Shown: positions 44,587 to 53,358 of the stretch, one piece after another | Numbering within the stretch: position 1 is the first letter of the stretch | How the letters are laid out: every line of letters begins with the position of its first letter | From: Microbacterium pygmaeum | GTDB lineage: Bacteria > Actinomycetota > Actinomycetes > Actinomycetales > Microbacteriaceae | Direction of reading: 5' to 3' | DNA length: 64,000 nt | Assembly: GCF_900100885.1 (NCBI RefSeq) | Contig: NZ_LT629692.1 | Coordinates: forward strand, 1,426,001 to 1,490,000 | Notes under the pieces: model-generated | What the model saw: only the letters and a program-made list of their open reading frames with translations | Databases searched by the model: none | What the model was told of the DNA's origin: nothing | Made by a program: the position numbers and the translations under genes

Positions 44587-46563
44587 ATGACCGACACATT
44601 GATTCGCGACGATGCGACGTCGTCGTCCGCCCCGACGATTCGAGAGCTGACCGACCGGCAGTTCACCGAGCGGTACGGCTGCGACCGCTTCACGGCGTCG
44701 ATCATCGTCCATCGCCTCCACTACGTCGTGGAGCACATGTCCACGGGGTTCCTGCGCGAAGCGTTTTCGCCGATCATCCGCGACTGGTACGACTTCGCGT
44801 GCACGGTGAGCGGCCCGCCGGAAGACGGCTATCCGATGAGCGTCGTCAGCGATGGGCTGCCGGTATTCAGCGGAACGATGGCGGATGCGGTGCGCAACAG
44901 CATCGACGAGTACGGTCCGGAGAACCTTCAGGAGGGCGACGTCCTCATCGCCAACGACCCGTATCGGGTTGGCACGCACGTGAACGATGTGTGCTTCATC
45001 CGGCCGATCTTCGTCGACGGTCGCCCGGTCTCGTTCGTGACCCTGCGCGCACACCAGATGGACATCGGCGGCGTTGTGCCCGGCGGCTTCTCGGCGATCA
45101 AGAAAGACGTCTACGAGAACGGTCTGGTCATCCCGCCGATGCTGCTCTGGTCGAGGGGCGTTCCCGTTCGCTCGACGTTCAGCCTGATCTTCGACAATTC
45201 ACGCTTCGGTGAGCTGCTGCTCCCAGACTTCATGAGCATCAATCAACAGCTCAAGCTGGGCGAGTCGCTCATTCGCGAAGATATCGCCCGCTACGGCCTC
45301 GGCGCCTACTCCGGCGCGCTGAAATACGCGTGCGACGTGTCGGCCGAGCGCATGGCCGCCGCGATCGCCCAGCTTCCCGACGGCGACTACACCGGCAGCG
45401 GACTCATCGACGCCGACGGCCAGGACGACACTCTCGAGTTTCCGGTGCAGGTCACGATCCGAAAGCGCGGCGATCGCATCGAGGCCGACCTCTCGGGCAC
45501 ATCTGAGCAGGCCAGGACGAGCATCAACGCCGGCATCCTCGATGCCAAGGCCGCCATCGGAGTCGCTCTCACGCTCTTGCTCGATTCCAAGACGCCGTTC
45601 ACTTCGGGAACCTGGCGCAACATCGACATCGTCGCGCCCGAGGGGACTCTGCTCTCCGCCCTGCCGCCCGAAGGCCCGACGATGCTGTTCTGGGAGGCCA
45701 GCGCCGCACTCGGCACGGCGGTCTTCGAGGCGCTCAACCCGGTGCTGGGCACGAGGGGTGTTGCCGGCGACTACGGTTCGACGAACAACCACACGGCCTT
45801 CGGCCGCACGGCCGACGGCAAGAAGTGGACGCGCGCCGGTCTTTTGGGCGCCGGAAGCGGACCCCGCGGAGGTACCGAGATCGGCGATGGTGACAGCTGC
45901 ACCACTCTCTTCACGCTCAACACGATGGATCCCGCCGTCGAAGCGATCGAACACGATGCGCCGGTCGTCGTGCTCCGCAAAGACCGCCTGATCGACACCG
46001 GTGGGGCGGGCGTGCACCGGGGCGGTGCGGCGGCGATCAAAGACACCCTCTATATGACAGATGCCGAGCACTACAGCAATCCCTCTCGCACGAAGATCCC
46101 GTCCGGCGTCGGAGCCAACGGCGGGGCAGCAGGACCGAACGGCGCCGTCTGGATCTTCCCGCCCGAAGAGTCCGCCGCCGGAGCGCGCGGCCGACGGACG
46201 GGCCTGGTCGATCTGGGCGGAGATGTGTATCGCGCGACAACACCGGTCGCCGGGGTTCTCGATCCCGAGTCGAAGCGGCTCGACCCCGAAGACGGCGTGT
46301 ATTTCTACCGCGCGAGTCAGCCCATCTGGCACACGCGCGCGGGCGCGGTCTTCCGCTACCTGACCAACGGCGGAGGTGGCTGGGGCGATCCGGCACTGCG
46401 CGATCCCGAGGCGGTCCTGAAAGACGTACGCGACGAATACGTGAGTGTCGAGGCCGCCGCAGCGACCTACGGTGTGGTCGTCATCGGTGATCCGGCGACG
46501 GATCCGGAGGGCCTCTCCATCGATCAGGCCGCCACCGCGGCGCTGCGGTCCGCCACGACGTAG
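44587..46563 (+). CDS. HyuB-type subunit (hydantoinase B / ketone carboxylase alpha family)
   Basis: A 658-residue partner of HyuA. NDPYRVGTHVNDVCFIRPIF and LRAHQMDIGGVVPGG hold the conserved histidines and aspartates thought to bind metal and substrate. The end NGGGGWGDPALRDPEAVLKDV is a strong family signature. AAGGAG sits five bases before ATG 44587, which I prefer to GTG 44581. HyuA and HyuB act as one ATP-using complex. It is followed by a 134-base promoter region and a binding protein. Confidence 0.9.
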   Translation: MTDTLIRDDATSSSAPTIRELTDRQFTERYGCDRFTASIIVHRLHYVVEHMSTGFLREAFSPIIRDWYDFACTVSGPPEDGYPMSVVSDGLPVFSGTMADAVRNSIDEYGPENLQEGDVLIANDPYRVGTHVNDVCFIRPIFVDGRPVSFVTLRAHQMDIGGVVPGGFSAIKKDVYENGLVIPPMLLWSRGVPVRSTFSLIFDNSRFGELLLPDFMSINQQLKLGESLIREDIARYGLGAYSGALKYACDVSAERMAAAIAQLPDGDYTGSGLIDADGQDDTLEFPVQVTIRKRGDRIEADLSGTSEQARTSINAGILDAKAAIGVALTLLLDSKTPFTSGTWRNIDIVAPEGTLLSALPPEGPTMLFWEASAALGTAVFEALNPVLGTRGVAGDYGSTNNHTAFGRTADGKKWTRAGLLGAGSGPRGGTEIGDGDSCTTLFTLNTMDPAVEAIEHDAPVVVLRKDRLIDTGGAGVHRGGAAAIKDTLYMTDAEHYSNPSRTKIPSGVGANGGAAGPNGAVWIFPPEESAAGARGRRTGLVDLGGDVYRATTPVAGVLDPESKRLDPEDGVYFYRASQPIWHTRAGAVFRYLTNGGGGWGDPALRDPEAVLKDVRDEYVSVEAAAATYGVVVIGDPATDPEGLSIDQAATAALRSATT

Positions 46564-46590
46564 TGTCCCGCTAGATTCGTTTGCGTAAAA

Positions 46591-46628
46591 GTCAGACATA
46601 CATCCATCCAGGTATCTGTAAGTCTGAT
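46591..46628. promoter_or_regulatory. Paired GTCAGAC/GTCTGA sites upstream of binding protein
   Basis: GTCAGAC (46591-46597) and GTCTGA (46622-46627) face each other 24 bases apart, about 70-105 bases before ATG 46698. Same core as the palindrome at 57528. Confidence 0.5.
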
Positions 46629-46697
46629 AACGTCCAGATGTTCGCGGTCGTACCTGACGTCCCGACCACACGATGTTTTTTCAGCGAAGGAGCTGCA

Positions 46698-47930
46698 ATG
46701 AAGAATCGATTGGCTACGGCGGCGATTTCCGTGATCGCTATCTGCGTTGTTCTCGCCGGCTGTGCCGGCTCGGCCGGTGATGACGAGAACCCCGACGCGG
46801 GCGGCTCCGACAGCCAGGGCACCATCAAGGTCGCGAACATCATGACCTCGTCTGGAGCACTGGCAGCCAACGCGGATACCGTTCGGCAGACCTGGCAGTA
46901 CGCGATCGACGAGGTCAACGAGGCAGGCGGCGCAGGCGGCTACGACTTCGAGTTCGTGGAGATGGACACCGACGCCAGTCCGGCAGCCAGCGTGCGCGCG
47001 GCCACACAGGCTGTGACGCAGGAGGGCGCATCGATCCTCGTCTCCTTCCAGACGTCGCCCGAGAATGCGGCGGTTAACCCGCAGCTCGCCGCGCTCAACG
47101 CGCTCTCCATCAACACGGTGGCGCAAGACGATGGTTTGCGCGGCGCATCGTGCTCGCCGAACGCGTTCAACATCGTGCAGTCCAACTCGATGCTGTTCAA
47201 CACGTTGGCCGGCCAGATCGACGACTTCGACGGTGAGAAGTGGGCCATCATGTCGGTCGACTACAGCGTCGGCCATGGCGGCGCCGACGCGTTCGCGGCG
47301 GCGGCGGAGGAGAGCGGCAAAGAGATCGTGTCGCAGCAGTTCGCGCCGCTTAACACCACCGACTACGGCTCGTACATCACCGAGATTCAGCGCAGCGGCG
47401 CCGACGCCCTCCTGCTGATCATGTACGGCCCCGATGCCGAGGCGTTCGTGAACCAAGCGGAGCAGTACGACCTTGCGTCGCAGATCGACACCACGCTCAC
47501 GCTGAACGTGATCACCGACCAGTCCTTCGAAAGCCTCGGCGACAAGGTGCTCGGTGACTACCTCATCAAGCAGTACGACGCGGCGGCCGATAATGAACTC
47601 AACCAGAGTTTCGTCGACGGTTATACCGAGTCATTCGGGACTCCCCCGAACGACTACGCGGGCAACGCCTACATCGGTGCTCAAGCCCTCTTCGCCGCAG
47701 TTGCAGAAGCGGAGAGCGACGATCCCGAAGCAATCCGCTCCGCGCTGTCGGGAATGACGTTCGACAGCATCGCCGGCTCGGTTGAAATCCGTGCTGACGA
47801 CCACCAGGCGCTCACGCCGACCTACCTCGCCCAGGTGGTGGAGGGCGATGATGGCCTTGCGTTCGAGGTTCTCTCCACCATTCCCGGCGAGGAATCGGCG
47901 CCCGAGCCGAGCTCCGAGTGCACTCTTTAA
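46698..47930 (+). CDS. HAAT-type substrate-binding lipoprotein (solitary)
   Basis: A 410-residue extracytoplasmic binding protein of the LivJ type. Signal peptide MKNRLATAAISVIAICVVLAGC with the lipobox cysteine at 22. The fold shows IKVANIMTSSGALAANADTVRQTWQYAIDEVNEAGG and GADALLLIMYGPDAEAFVNQAEQY. AAGGAG precedes ATG 46698. There is no permease directly beside it; the importer at 52507-55797 is the likely partner. It is related to the protein at 49847. It ends with a strong terminator. Confidence 0.92.
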   Translation: MKNRLATAAISVIAICVVLAGCAGSAGDDENPDAGGSDSQGTIKVANIMTSSGALAANADTVRQTWQYAIDEVNEAGGAGGYDFEFVEMDTDASPAASVRAATQAVTQEGASILVSFQTSPENAAVNPQLAALNALSINTVAQDDGLRGASCSPNAFNIVQSNSMLFNTLAGQIDDFDGEKWAIMSVDYSVGHGGADAFAAAAEESGKEIVSQQFAPLNTTDYGSYITEIQRSGADALLLIMYGPDAEAFVNQAEQYDLASQIDTTLTLNVITDQSFESLGDKVLGDYLIKQYDAAADNELNQSFVDGYTESFGTPPNDYAGNAYIGAQALFAAVAEAESDDPEAIRSALSGMTFDSIAGSVEIRADDHQALTPTYLAQVVEGDDGLAFEVLSTIPGEESAPEPSSECTL

Positions 47931-47949
47931 CCGATCGCCGGCACTGAGT

Positions 47950-47985
47950 GAGCCGCTTCGCGAATTTCGATTCGCGAAGCGGCTC
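47950..47985. terminator. 16-bp TTCG hairpin terminator between convergent genes
   Basis: Perfect stem 47950-47965 with 47970-47985 and a TTCG loop, 20 bases after the binding-protein stop and 36 before the opposing SDR stop. Confidence 0.8.
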
Positions 47986-48020
47986 TCTCGTGCGGGGTCG
48001 TCGATCTGCGTGCGACCTCG

Positions 48021-48842
48021 TCAGCGACCGGGGAGAACCGCCACGGGGGAGGTGGAGAGCAGACCCCCGTCGACGGGAATCATCTGCCCGGTCACTTGAC
48101 GAGCGGCATCCGATACCAGAAAAGCGACCAGATCAGCGACATCCTGCGGACTGACCAGCCTCGCGGTCGGCGTGTGCTGAAGATACGCGTGCTTGAGCGA
48201 ATCGGGAACGGCGGTTTCATTGCGCTCAGTACTGACGTACGAGGGAGCGACGCTGTTGCAGCGGATGCCCGCGTGACCGTACTGCGTGGCGACCGCGCGC
48301 GTGAGTTGAAGCACAGCCGCCTTCGACGCGCCATAGGCGGTCAGTCTGTTCTCGCCGATGAGTGCAGTGATGCTGGCGATATTGACGATGCTTCCTCCGC
48401 CGCGGGCGATCATCGACGGCAGAAGCGCCTTGGACATCAGGAACGGGCCACCGAGGTTCGCGTGCAGCGTGGCGGTGAACGTCTCCCACGTGGTATCGAG
48501 CAGTGGGCCGTCCACGCGCTGCAGTCCCAGCGCCGCAGCATTATTGACGAGGATATCGACGCCCCCGTACTCTCGCTCCACAGTATCGGCGAGATGCTGG
48601 ATGCTCGCGGGGTCGGTCGTGTCGGTGCGCGTGAAGATCGACTTCCTGCCGTCGGCGCGAAGTCGCGCTGCGACCGCTTCGGCGCGATCGACGGCGATAT
48701 CGGCGATCATGACCCGTGCGCCCCGCGCGGCGAGCGTGCGGGCGATGTACTCGCCGACGCCACCGGCACCGCCGGTGACGACGGCGACACGGTCGACGAG
48801 AGAGAGTGACGAGAAATCTGGTGGGCGCGCGGAATGTTCCAT
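48021..48842 (-). CDS. Short-chain dehydrogenase/reductase
   Basis: A 273-residue classical SDR. TGGAGGVGEYIA is the cofactor loop, ILVNNAA follows, NIASIT carries the Ser and YGASKAA the Tyr-Lys. QMIPVDGG is the usual C-terminal motif. ATG 48842 is chosen, though GTG 48854 is also in frame; no ribosome site is clear, so it may depend on translation of the racemase-like gene 22 bases upstream. Substrate unknown. Confidence 0.88.
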   Translation of the reverse strand: MEHSARPPDFSSLSLVDRVAVVTGGAGGVGEYIARTLAARGARVMIADIAVDRAEAVAARLRADGRKSIFTRTDTTDPASIQHLADTVEREYGGVDILVNNAAALGLQRVDGPLLDTTWETFTATLHANLGGPFLMSKALLPSMIARGGGSIVNIASITALIGENRLTAYGASKAAVLQLTRAVATQYGHAGIRCNSVAPSYVSTERNETAVPDSLKHAYLQHTPTARLVSPQDVADLVAFLVSDAARQVTGQMIPVDGGLLSTSPVAVLPGR

Positions 48843-48864
48843 CGATGCGGACACGCGGGTGTGC

Positions 48865-49623
48865 TTACTTGCCCTGGGCAACCAGCGCTTGCTCGACATA
48901 CGTCGTCGCCGCGACGACCGGATTGAGCACCGGTGCGCCGAATTCGGCCGCATCCAGCCCGAGTCCCTCGATCCCCGTGCTCCAGAAGGCGCACGCGAAG
49001 TAGAGCGCCGCGGCACCGTCTTCGGCGGTGGCGAGTTTGGCCTGTTCCAGCCCGCTCGTTCGCAGCGCCTCGGTCATCGCGTCGATGGTCAGATCACGCA
49101 GCAGCCCGGGATCGGTCGGCGTGTACCTCTCCAGATCTTCGGGAGAGGGATGCTTCGGCACGGGCACGGCACGCAGCGTGTAGTCGCCGTCGCCCAGGCC
49201 GTTCTTCCGGGCGGTCCCGTTCCAGAAGTCGAAGTTGCCCTGCGTGGGAATGAGCGGCAAATACGCGTCGGAGAGCCTCCGCGGAAGAATAGTCAGTTTT
49301 CCGTAGGTGCGCGATGCGTGAATGACCGACTCCGAGGGCGCCGAGACCGGAATGCCGACGGCCGCGCGGATGTCCTGCAGGAACGGATCGGCACAGCAGC
49401 CGATCGCGATGCCGTCGAACCCGTCTGCTTCGGCTTGACGGGCGACTTCGACGGCCCGCCCGGCCATCCCGGCTACGGGCCATGGAAGCGGTGGCGCAAC
49501 ATCGCCCAGGTTTCGCACCTCGAGCTCCGTGTCGGAGCGCACGTGGCGCCCTGCGATCTCGGCTGTCGGCTTGTCCATATAGTCGACTCCCCACGGGCTG
49601 AGGACCAGGATTCTCCGCGTCAT
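48865..49623 (-). CDS. Asp/Glu/hydantoin racemase-family protein
   Basis: A 252-residue protein of the Asp/Glu racemase fold. Cys76 in GIAIGCCADPFLQDIR aligns with the first catalytic cysteine of hydantoin racemase, and Cys211 in YFACAFWSTG is the candidate second one. The segment between them is longer than usual. AAGGAG precedes ATG 49623. With HyuA/HyuB in the island it may look like a hydantoin system, but no cyclic amidase is present. It could also be a decarboxylase or isomerase of this fold. Confidence 0.82.
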   Translation of the reverse strand: MTRRILVLSPWGVDYMDKPTAEIAGRHVRSDTELEVRNLGDVAPPLPWPVAGMAGRAVEVARQAEADGFDGIAIGCCADPFLQDIRAAVGIPVSAPSESVIHASRTYGKLTILPRRLSDAYLPLIPTQGNFDFWNGTARKNGLGDGDYTLRAVPVPKHPSPEDLERYTPTDPGLLRDLTIDAMTEALRTSGLEQAKLATAEDGAAALYFACAFWSTGIEGLGLDAAEFGAPVLNPVVAATTYVEQALVAQGK

Positions 49624-49725
49624 CGTGTCTCCTTCGAACGACTCGCCGCCGGGGATCTCATCACCACGGCGCGCAAATGCAACGTGGTTAAGAGCATACA
49701 GAGCGCGCAGACTCAGCGCTATGGG

Positions 49726-49749
49726 TAAATGTCAGGCTAATGCCAGTCC
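49726..49749. promoter_or_regulatory. TGTCAGGC site upstream of the racemase-like gene
   Basis: TAAATGTCAGGC (49726-49737) then TAATGCCAGTCC. The first 12 bases recur exactly, inverted, within 51191-51203. Confidence 0.5.
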
Positions 49750-49776
49750 ACACGGTGACGACATGTGCTGTGCACG

Positions 49777-49812
49777 ACTGAGGGACGGATGCCGCGACAT
49801 CCGTCCCTCAGT
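49777..49812. terminator. 15-bp hairpin terminator after the binding-protein gene
   Basis: Perfect stem (49777-49791 with 49798-49812) with a six-base loop, 34 bases beyond the minus-strand stop at 49847. A five-base T-run lies on the plus strand, so it may work in both directions. Confidence 0.7.
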
Positions 49813-49846
49813 TTTTCCCGGACAGCACGCCGGGATGGGAGATCGA

Positions 49847-51088
49847 CTACATCGAGCAGGCCGGGTCGACCGGGATGTCCAGGTCTTCCGCCGACAGCTC
49901 GGTGAGCGTCTGCCAGGCCGGACCGTCGGCTCCCTCGGCGACCTCCGATACGAAGACAGGGGTCAGAAGGCGATGGTCGTCAGCGCGCATGGTCACCTCG
50001 CCATTGAGCCCTTCGTAGGTGATCGTCTCGAGAGATGCTTTGACGTCGTCGGGTGCGATGGAGCCGGCATCCTCGATCGCCGCGAAAAGCGCGAGTGCGG
50101 CGTTGTAGGCGTCGGCGGGGAAGTAGTAAGGCGCCTCGCCGTACTCCTCCGTGTAGCCCTCGACGAAGGCCTGGTTGAGCTCGCTGTCCCACGTGACGTC
50201 ATAACCCACGTTGCCGTACCAGCCGCCGACCTTATCGCCGATGGCGGGGAACAGGTTCTCCGTGAGCGACGCGATGGCAATGGTGCTCTCGACGCTGTCG
50301 GACAGTCCGTACTGCTCGGCCTGGTTCACGAACGCGACCAGGTCTGCTCCGTAGACCGTCAACGCAAGCGCATCGGCGCCGCTCTCCATGATCTGGGTGA
50401 TCTGCGAGCCGAAGTCCGTGGTTCCGAGAGGAACGAACTGGTCGGAGACAACCTCTCCGCCGGTCGCATCGATCGCCCTGGTGATCTCCTCCTGCGCGTC
50501 GTGGCCGGTGCTGTAGTCGGCGTTCAGCAGTGCCCACTTTTGCCCGGGGATATCGGGTAGGACCTGTGAGATCGCCTCGATGATCACGCCGTTGGACTGG
50601 GTGGTGGTGAACCCGTTCGGTGAACAGGCTTCGCCCACGAGGTTGTCGGCGCGGCCGATGTGGTTGATCGCCAGCACTCCGAGGCTGGTTGCCTGCTGGA
50701 ACACTGCGACATGCTCCGGCGATGTCATAACGCCGGAGATGTACTGCGCGCCATCCTGTGACACGGCTTCGGTCATTGCGCGGATCGTGGTCGGAACGGT
50801 TCCATCCGTCTCCTTCACGATCAGCTCCACGGGGTGCCCATCGACACCGCCCGCGGCATTCACTTCATCGACGGCGTACTGCCATCCGTTCGCAGCGTCT
50901 TCGCCCAGCTCCGCCAGCGATCCTGTCGATGGCGGAATGATGGCGACCTTTATCGGCTCACCTGTTGCTTCGCCGCTCGCACCGCTCGATGCGCTGGGGG
51001 TGCTGTCCCCTTGTGCGCATCCGGACAGCACCAGCGCTGCGCCCACCGCGAGGGTCAGCCCCGCGGTTCTCCATGACTTCACGTTCAC
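49847..51088 (-). CDS. HAAT-type substrate-binding lipoprotein (solitary)
   Basis: A 413-residue LivJ-type binding protein. Signal peptide with lipobox LVLSGC (Cys about 24) and a Ser/Gly linker. IKVAIIPPSTGSLAELGEDAANGWQYAVDEVNAAGGVDG begins the fold; GADALALTVYGADLVAFVNQAEQYGL is close to the equivalent part of the protein at 46698. GTG 51088 is chosen because AGGAG lies seven bases upstream. It is divergent from the alcohol dehydrogenase and probably feeds the importer at 52507-55797. Confidence 0.92.
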   Translation of the reverse strand: MNVKSWRTAGLTLAVGAALVLSGCAQGDSTPSASSGASGEATGEPIKVAIIPPSTGSLAELGEDAANGWQYAVDEVNAAGGVDGHPVELIVKETDGTVPTTIRAMTEAVSQDGAQYISGVMTSPEHVAVFQQATSLGVLAINHIGRADNLVGEACSPNGFTTTQSNGVIIEAISQVLPDIPGQKWALLNADYSTGHDAQEEITRAIDATGGEVVSDQFVPLGTTDFGSQITQIMESGADALALTVYGADLVAFVNQAEQYGLSDSVESTIAIASLTENLFPAIGDKVGGWYGNVGYDVTWDSELNQAFVEGYTEEYGEAPYYFPADAYNAALALFAAIEDAGSIAPDDVKASLETITYEGLNGEVTMRADDHRLLTPVFVSEVAEGADGPAWQTLTELSAEDLDIPVDPACSM

Positions 51089-51190
51089 GACGTTTCTCCT
51101 CGTTCGACGGGAGAGTGCGCATCTATCGCACACCCTTGTGCAGGTGCCTTACGTCAAGCCCCAGCGTGACATAAGCGCAATGTTGATACT

Positions 51191-51203
51191 GCCTGACATT
51201 TAG
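51191..51203. promoter_or_regulatory. Inverted TGTCAGGC site in a divergent promoter region
   Basis: GCCTGACATTTAG is the exact complement of CTAAATGTCAGGC; its TAAATGTCAGGC core is the one at 49726. It lies between the divergent binding-protein and alcohol dehydrogenase genes. Confidence 0.5.
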
Positions 51204-51280
51204 AAGTTGTGCAATATAAGATCTTTCTCGCATGGCACTTCCACGAATACCCGAGGACCGCACGGCGAGGAGGAGGGCGC

Positions 51281-52345
51281 ATGAGGGGTTACGTTCTCCG
51301 CGCCGCCGGTCGCGCCGTATGGAAAGAGACGCCGATGCCTTGCGTCGGCCCGTACGACGCCCTGGTGCGTCCGACAGTCGTCGCGATATGCACCACCGAC
51401 GTGCACCTCATCGAGACCGCAGCCCGGCCGACCGCGATCGGCAAGGTGATCGGTCACGAGGCCGTCGGCATCGTCACGGCCGTGGGCGAACATGTCCGGG
51501 ACTTCCGAGCGGGCGACCGTGTCGTTCTTCCCGCCGTCGTTGCCGACTGGCGGCATCCGCGCGCCCAGCGAGGCGAAGCCAAGTACCACCAGACCAATAG
51601 TCCCTATCGTTCGGCCGACGATCGGGTCGGGGGTGTCTTCTCGGAGTACGTGCTGGCCATCGACGCAGACATGTGCTTGGCGAAGATTCCCGACCGCGTA
51701 TCCGACGTGCAGGCCGTAATGGTGAGCGACATGCTCGCGACCGGGTTCTCGGGTGCCGAGCGTCTCGAGATCCAATACGGCGAAACCGCCGTCGTCCTTG
51801 GAATCGGACCTGTCGGGCTGATGGGGGTCGCCGCCGCCGCGCTCCGCGGCGCCGGGCGCATCATCGCGGTCGGTTCCCGCCTGCGCACAGTGGAACTTGC
51901 AAAGCACTATGGCGCCACAGATGTCGTGGACTATAAGAAGGACGATGTCGTATCGCAGATCCGCGCTCTCACCGGGGGTGAGGCGGCCGACAGCGTGCTC
52001 ATCGCCAGCGGGGGCGAGGTCAGCGACCAGTTCACTGTCGCGATGGAGCTGGCCAAGCTCGGGGGACATGTCGCCTGCGTGTCGGGATTCTATGGCGAGC
52101 AGTCGGTGACTATTCCCCTGAAGTTGTGGAACTGGGGGGTCACCGAGAAATTCGTCACCGGTGTGCTCGCCGGAGCCGGTCGAGACTATCTCGAGCGTCT
52201 CCTCGCACTCATCGAGTGCGGACGGATCGACCCGTCGCCGCTGGCGGCGCCGATCCTGCGCGGGTGGGGCGGCGTCGAGGAAGGTCTGGACCTCATGCGC
52301 AGGAAGGATCCGGACGTGATCAAACCCATCGTCCTCATCGACTGA
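51281..52345 (+). CDS. NADP-dependent secondary alcohol dehydrogenase (TBADH/isopropanol dehydrogenase type)
   Basis: A 354-residue zinc alcohol dehydrogenase of the Thermoanaerobacter/Clostridium secondary alcohol type. The zinc ligands fall at the same numbers as in that enzyme: Cys37 (ICTTD), His59-Glu60 (GHEA) and Asp150 (MVSDM). Gly198, Ser199, Arg200 and Tyr218, which bind the NADP phosphate, are all present. The structural-zinc cysteines are missing, as in that group. It would interconvert a secondary alcohol and a ketone. Start ATG 51281 follows GAGGAGGG. Confidence 0.92.
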   Translation: MRGYVLRAAGRAVWKETPMPCVGPYDALVRPTVVAICTTDVHLIETAARPTAIGKVIGHEAVGIVTAVGEHVRDFRAGDRVVLPAVVADWRHPRAQRGEAKYHQTNSPYRSADDRVGGVFSEYVLAIDADMCLAKIPDRVSDVQAVMVSDMLATGFSGAERLEIQYGETAVVLGIGPVGLMGVAAAALRGAGRIIAVGSRLRTVELAKHYGATDVVDYKKDDVVSQIRALTGGEAADSVLIASGGEVSDQFTVAMELAKLGGHVACVSGFYGEQSVTIPLKLWNWGVTEKFVTGVLAGAGRDYLERLLALIECGRIDPSPLAAPILRGWGGVEEGLDLMRRKDPDVIKPIVLID

Positions 52346-52408
52346 CACTGAAGGTTTCGCCTGCCCGGACCGCCTCGCGACGCGGCCCGTTATTGCGGAT
52401 CAGTTACA

Positions 52409-52426
52409 GTCCGTATATTGTCGGAC
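52409..52426. promoter_or_regulatory. Inverted repeat upstream of the second HAAT importer
   Basis: GTCCG and CGGAC are eight bases apart (spacer TATATTGT), about 80-100 bases before GTG 52507. A possible operator overlapping the promoter; the core differs from TGTCA. Confidence 0.4.
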
Positions 52427-52506
52427 TTATATCGAGCACGGTCGTGTAGGGGATGCTTCCCTCCACGACACTCGACGAAGACAAGGGACAACGGAGTCAT
52501 CGAATT

Positions 52507-53358
52507 GTGATCGCACAACTTCTCAACGGCGTCGCGCTGGGCAGCCTCTTCCTGCTACTCAGCTCCGGACTCGCCCTCATCTACGGCCTCCGGGGAGTCT
52601 TCAACTTCGGCCACGGCGCCATGTACATGCTCGGTGCGTACATCGCCTACGCGGTCGCATCGACGACCTCCTTCTGGCTGGCGATGATCATCTCTCCGCT
52701 CGTGATCGCGCTACTGGGCGTGATCCTGGAGTTCGCGGCGTTTCGGCCGCTGCGAAAGCGCGACCATCTCGAAGTGGGTCTGCTCACCTTCGGTATCGGG
52801 ATGATGATCACCCCCATCGTGATCTGGGTGTGGGGAAGCCGGACGCTGGCCGTCGGCGCCCCCGAGATCATCGACGGCACGACGAATCTGTTCGGTGTGG
52901 CCTATCCGACGTACCGGCTGTTCATCATCGGCGTCGCCGTCGTGGTCATCGGCGGACTCGTCGTGTGGCTGCAGCGCAGCCGCATCGGCCTCCACATCAG
53001 GGCGACCAGCCATGATCACCAGACCGCAGGCATCCTGGGAGTCAACACCGACCGTGTCAGTCTCGTGGTGGTCGCGCTGTCGTTCGCCCTCTGCGGGCTT
53101 GCGGGTACTCTCGTGGCACCCCTGCAGTCGGTCAGCCCGGGCATGGGGGCGAGCATCATCGTGACGGTGCTGATCGTCGTCGTGGTCGGCGGGATCGGCA
53201 GCCTCGGTGGCGCAGCGATCGCCAGCTACGGGCTCGGCATCATCCAGACCATGGTGTCGGTGTGGGTGCCGGGACTCACGGTGCTGATCCCGTTCATCGT
53301 GCTGGTTGTCGTGCTCCTCGTCCGGCCCACCGGCATCGCAGGAAAGAGACTCGCATGA
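52507..53358 (+). CDS. HAAT-type ABC transporter permease (LivH-like)
   Basis: A 283-residue inner-membrane permease. IAQLLNGVALGSLFLLLSSGLALIYGLRGVFNFGHGAMYMLGAY is the classic LivH start, and SRIGLHIRATSHDHQTAGILGVN the ATPase-contact loop. I prefer GTG 52507 (GGAG ten bases upstream), which gives the usual N-terminus; ATG 52453 would add an 18-residue polar extension. It overlaps the LivM gene by four bases. Confidence 0.92.
   Translation: MIAQLLNGVALGSLFLLLSSGLALIYGLRGVFNFGHGAMYMLGAYIAYAVASTTSFWLAMIISPLVIALLGVILEFAAFRPLRKRDHLEVGLLTFGIGMMITPIVIWVWGSRTLAVGAPEIIDGTTNLFGVAYPTYRLFIIGVAVVVIGGLVVWLQRSRIGLHIRATSHDHQTAGILGVNTDRVSLVVVALSFALCGLAGTLVAPLQSVSPGMGASIIVTVLIVVVVGGIGSLGGAAIASYGLGIIQTMVSVWVPGLTVLIPFIVLVVVLLVRPTGIAGKRLA

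Noticed and set aside
42935..44599. Long open frame (554 codons) on the minus strand under HyuA
   Set aside because: Low-complexity Arg/Asp/Val composition and no motifs; antisense shadow of HyuA.
42303..46563. Calling HyuA/HyuB a true hydantoinase operon
   Set aside because: No carbamoylase or cyclic amidase is present, and the neighbours are CoA and ketone genes. I kept the family name and left the reaction open.
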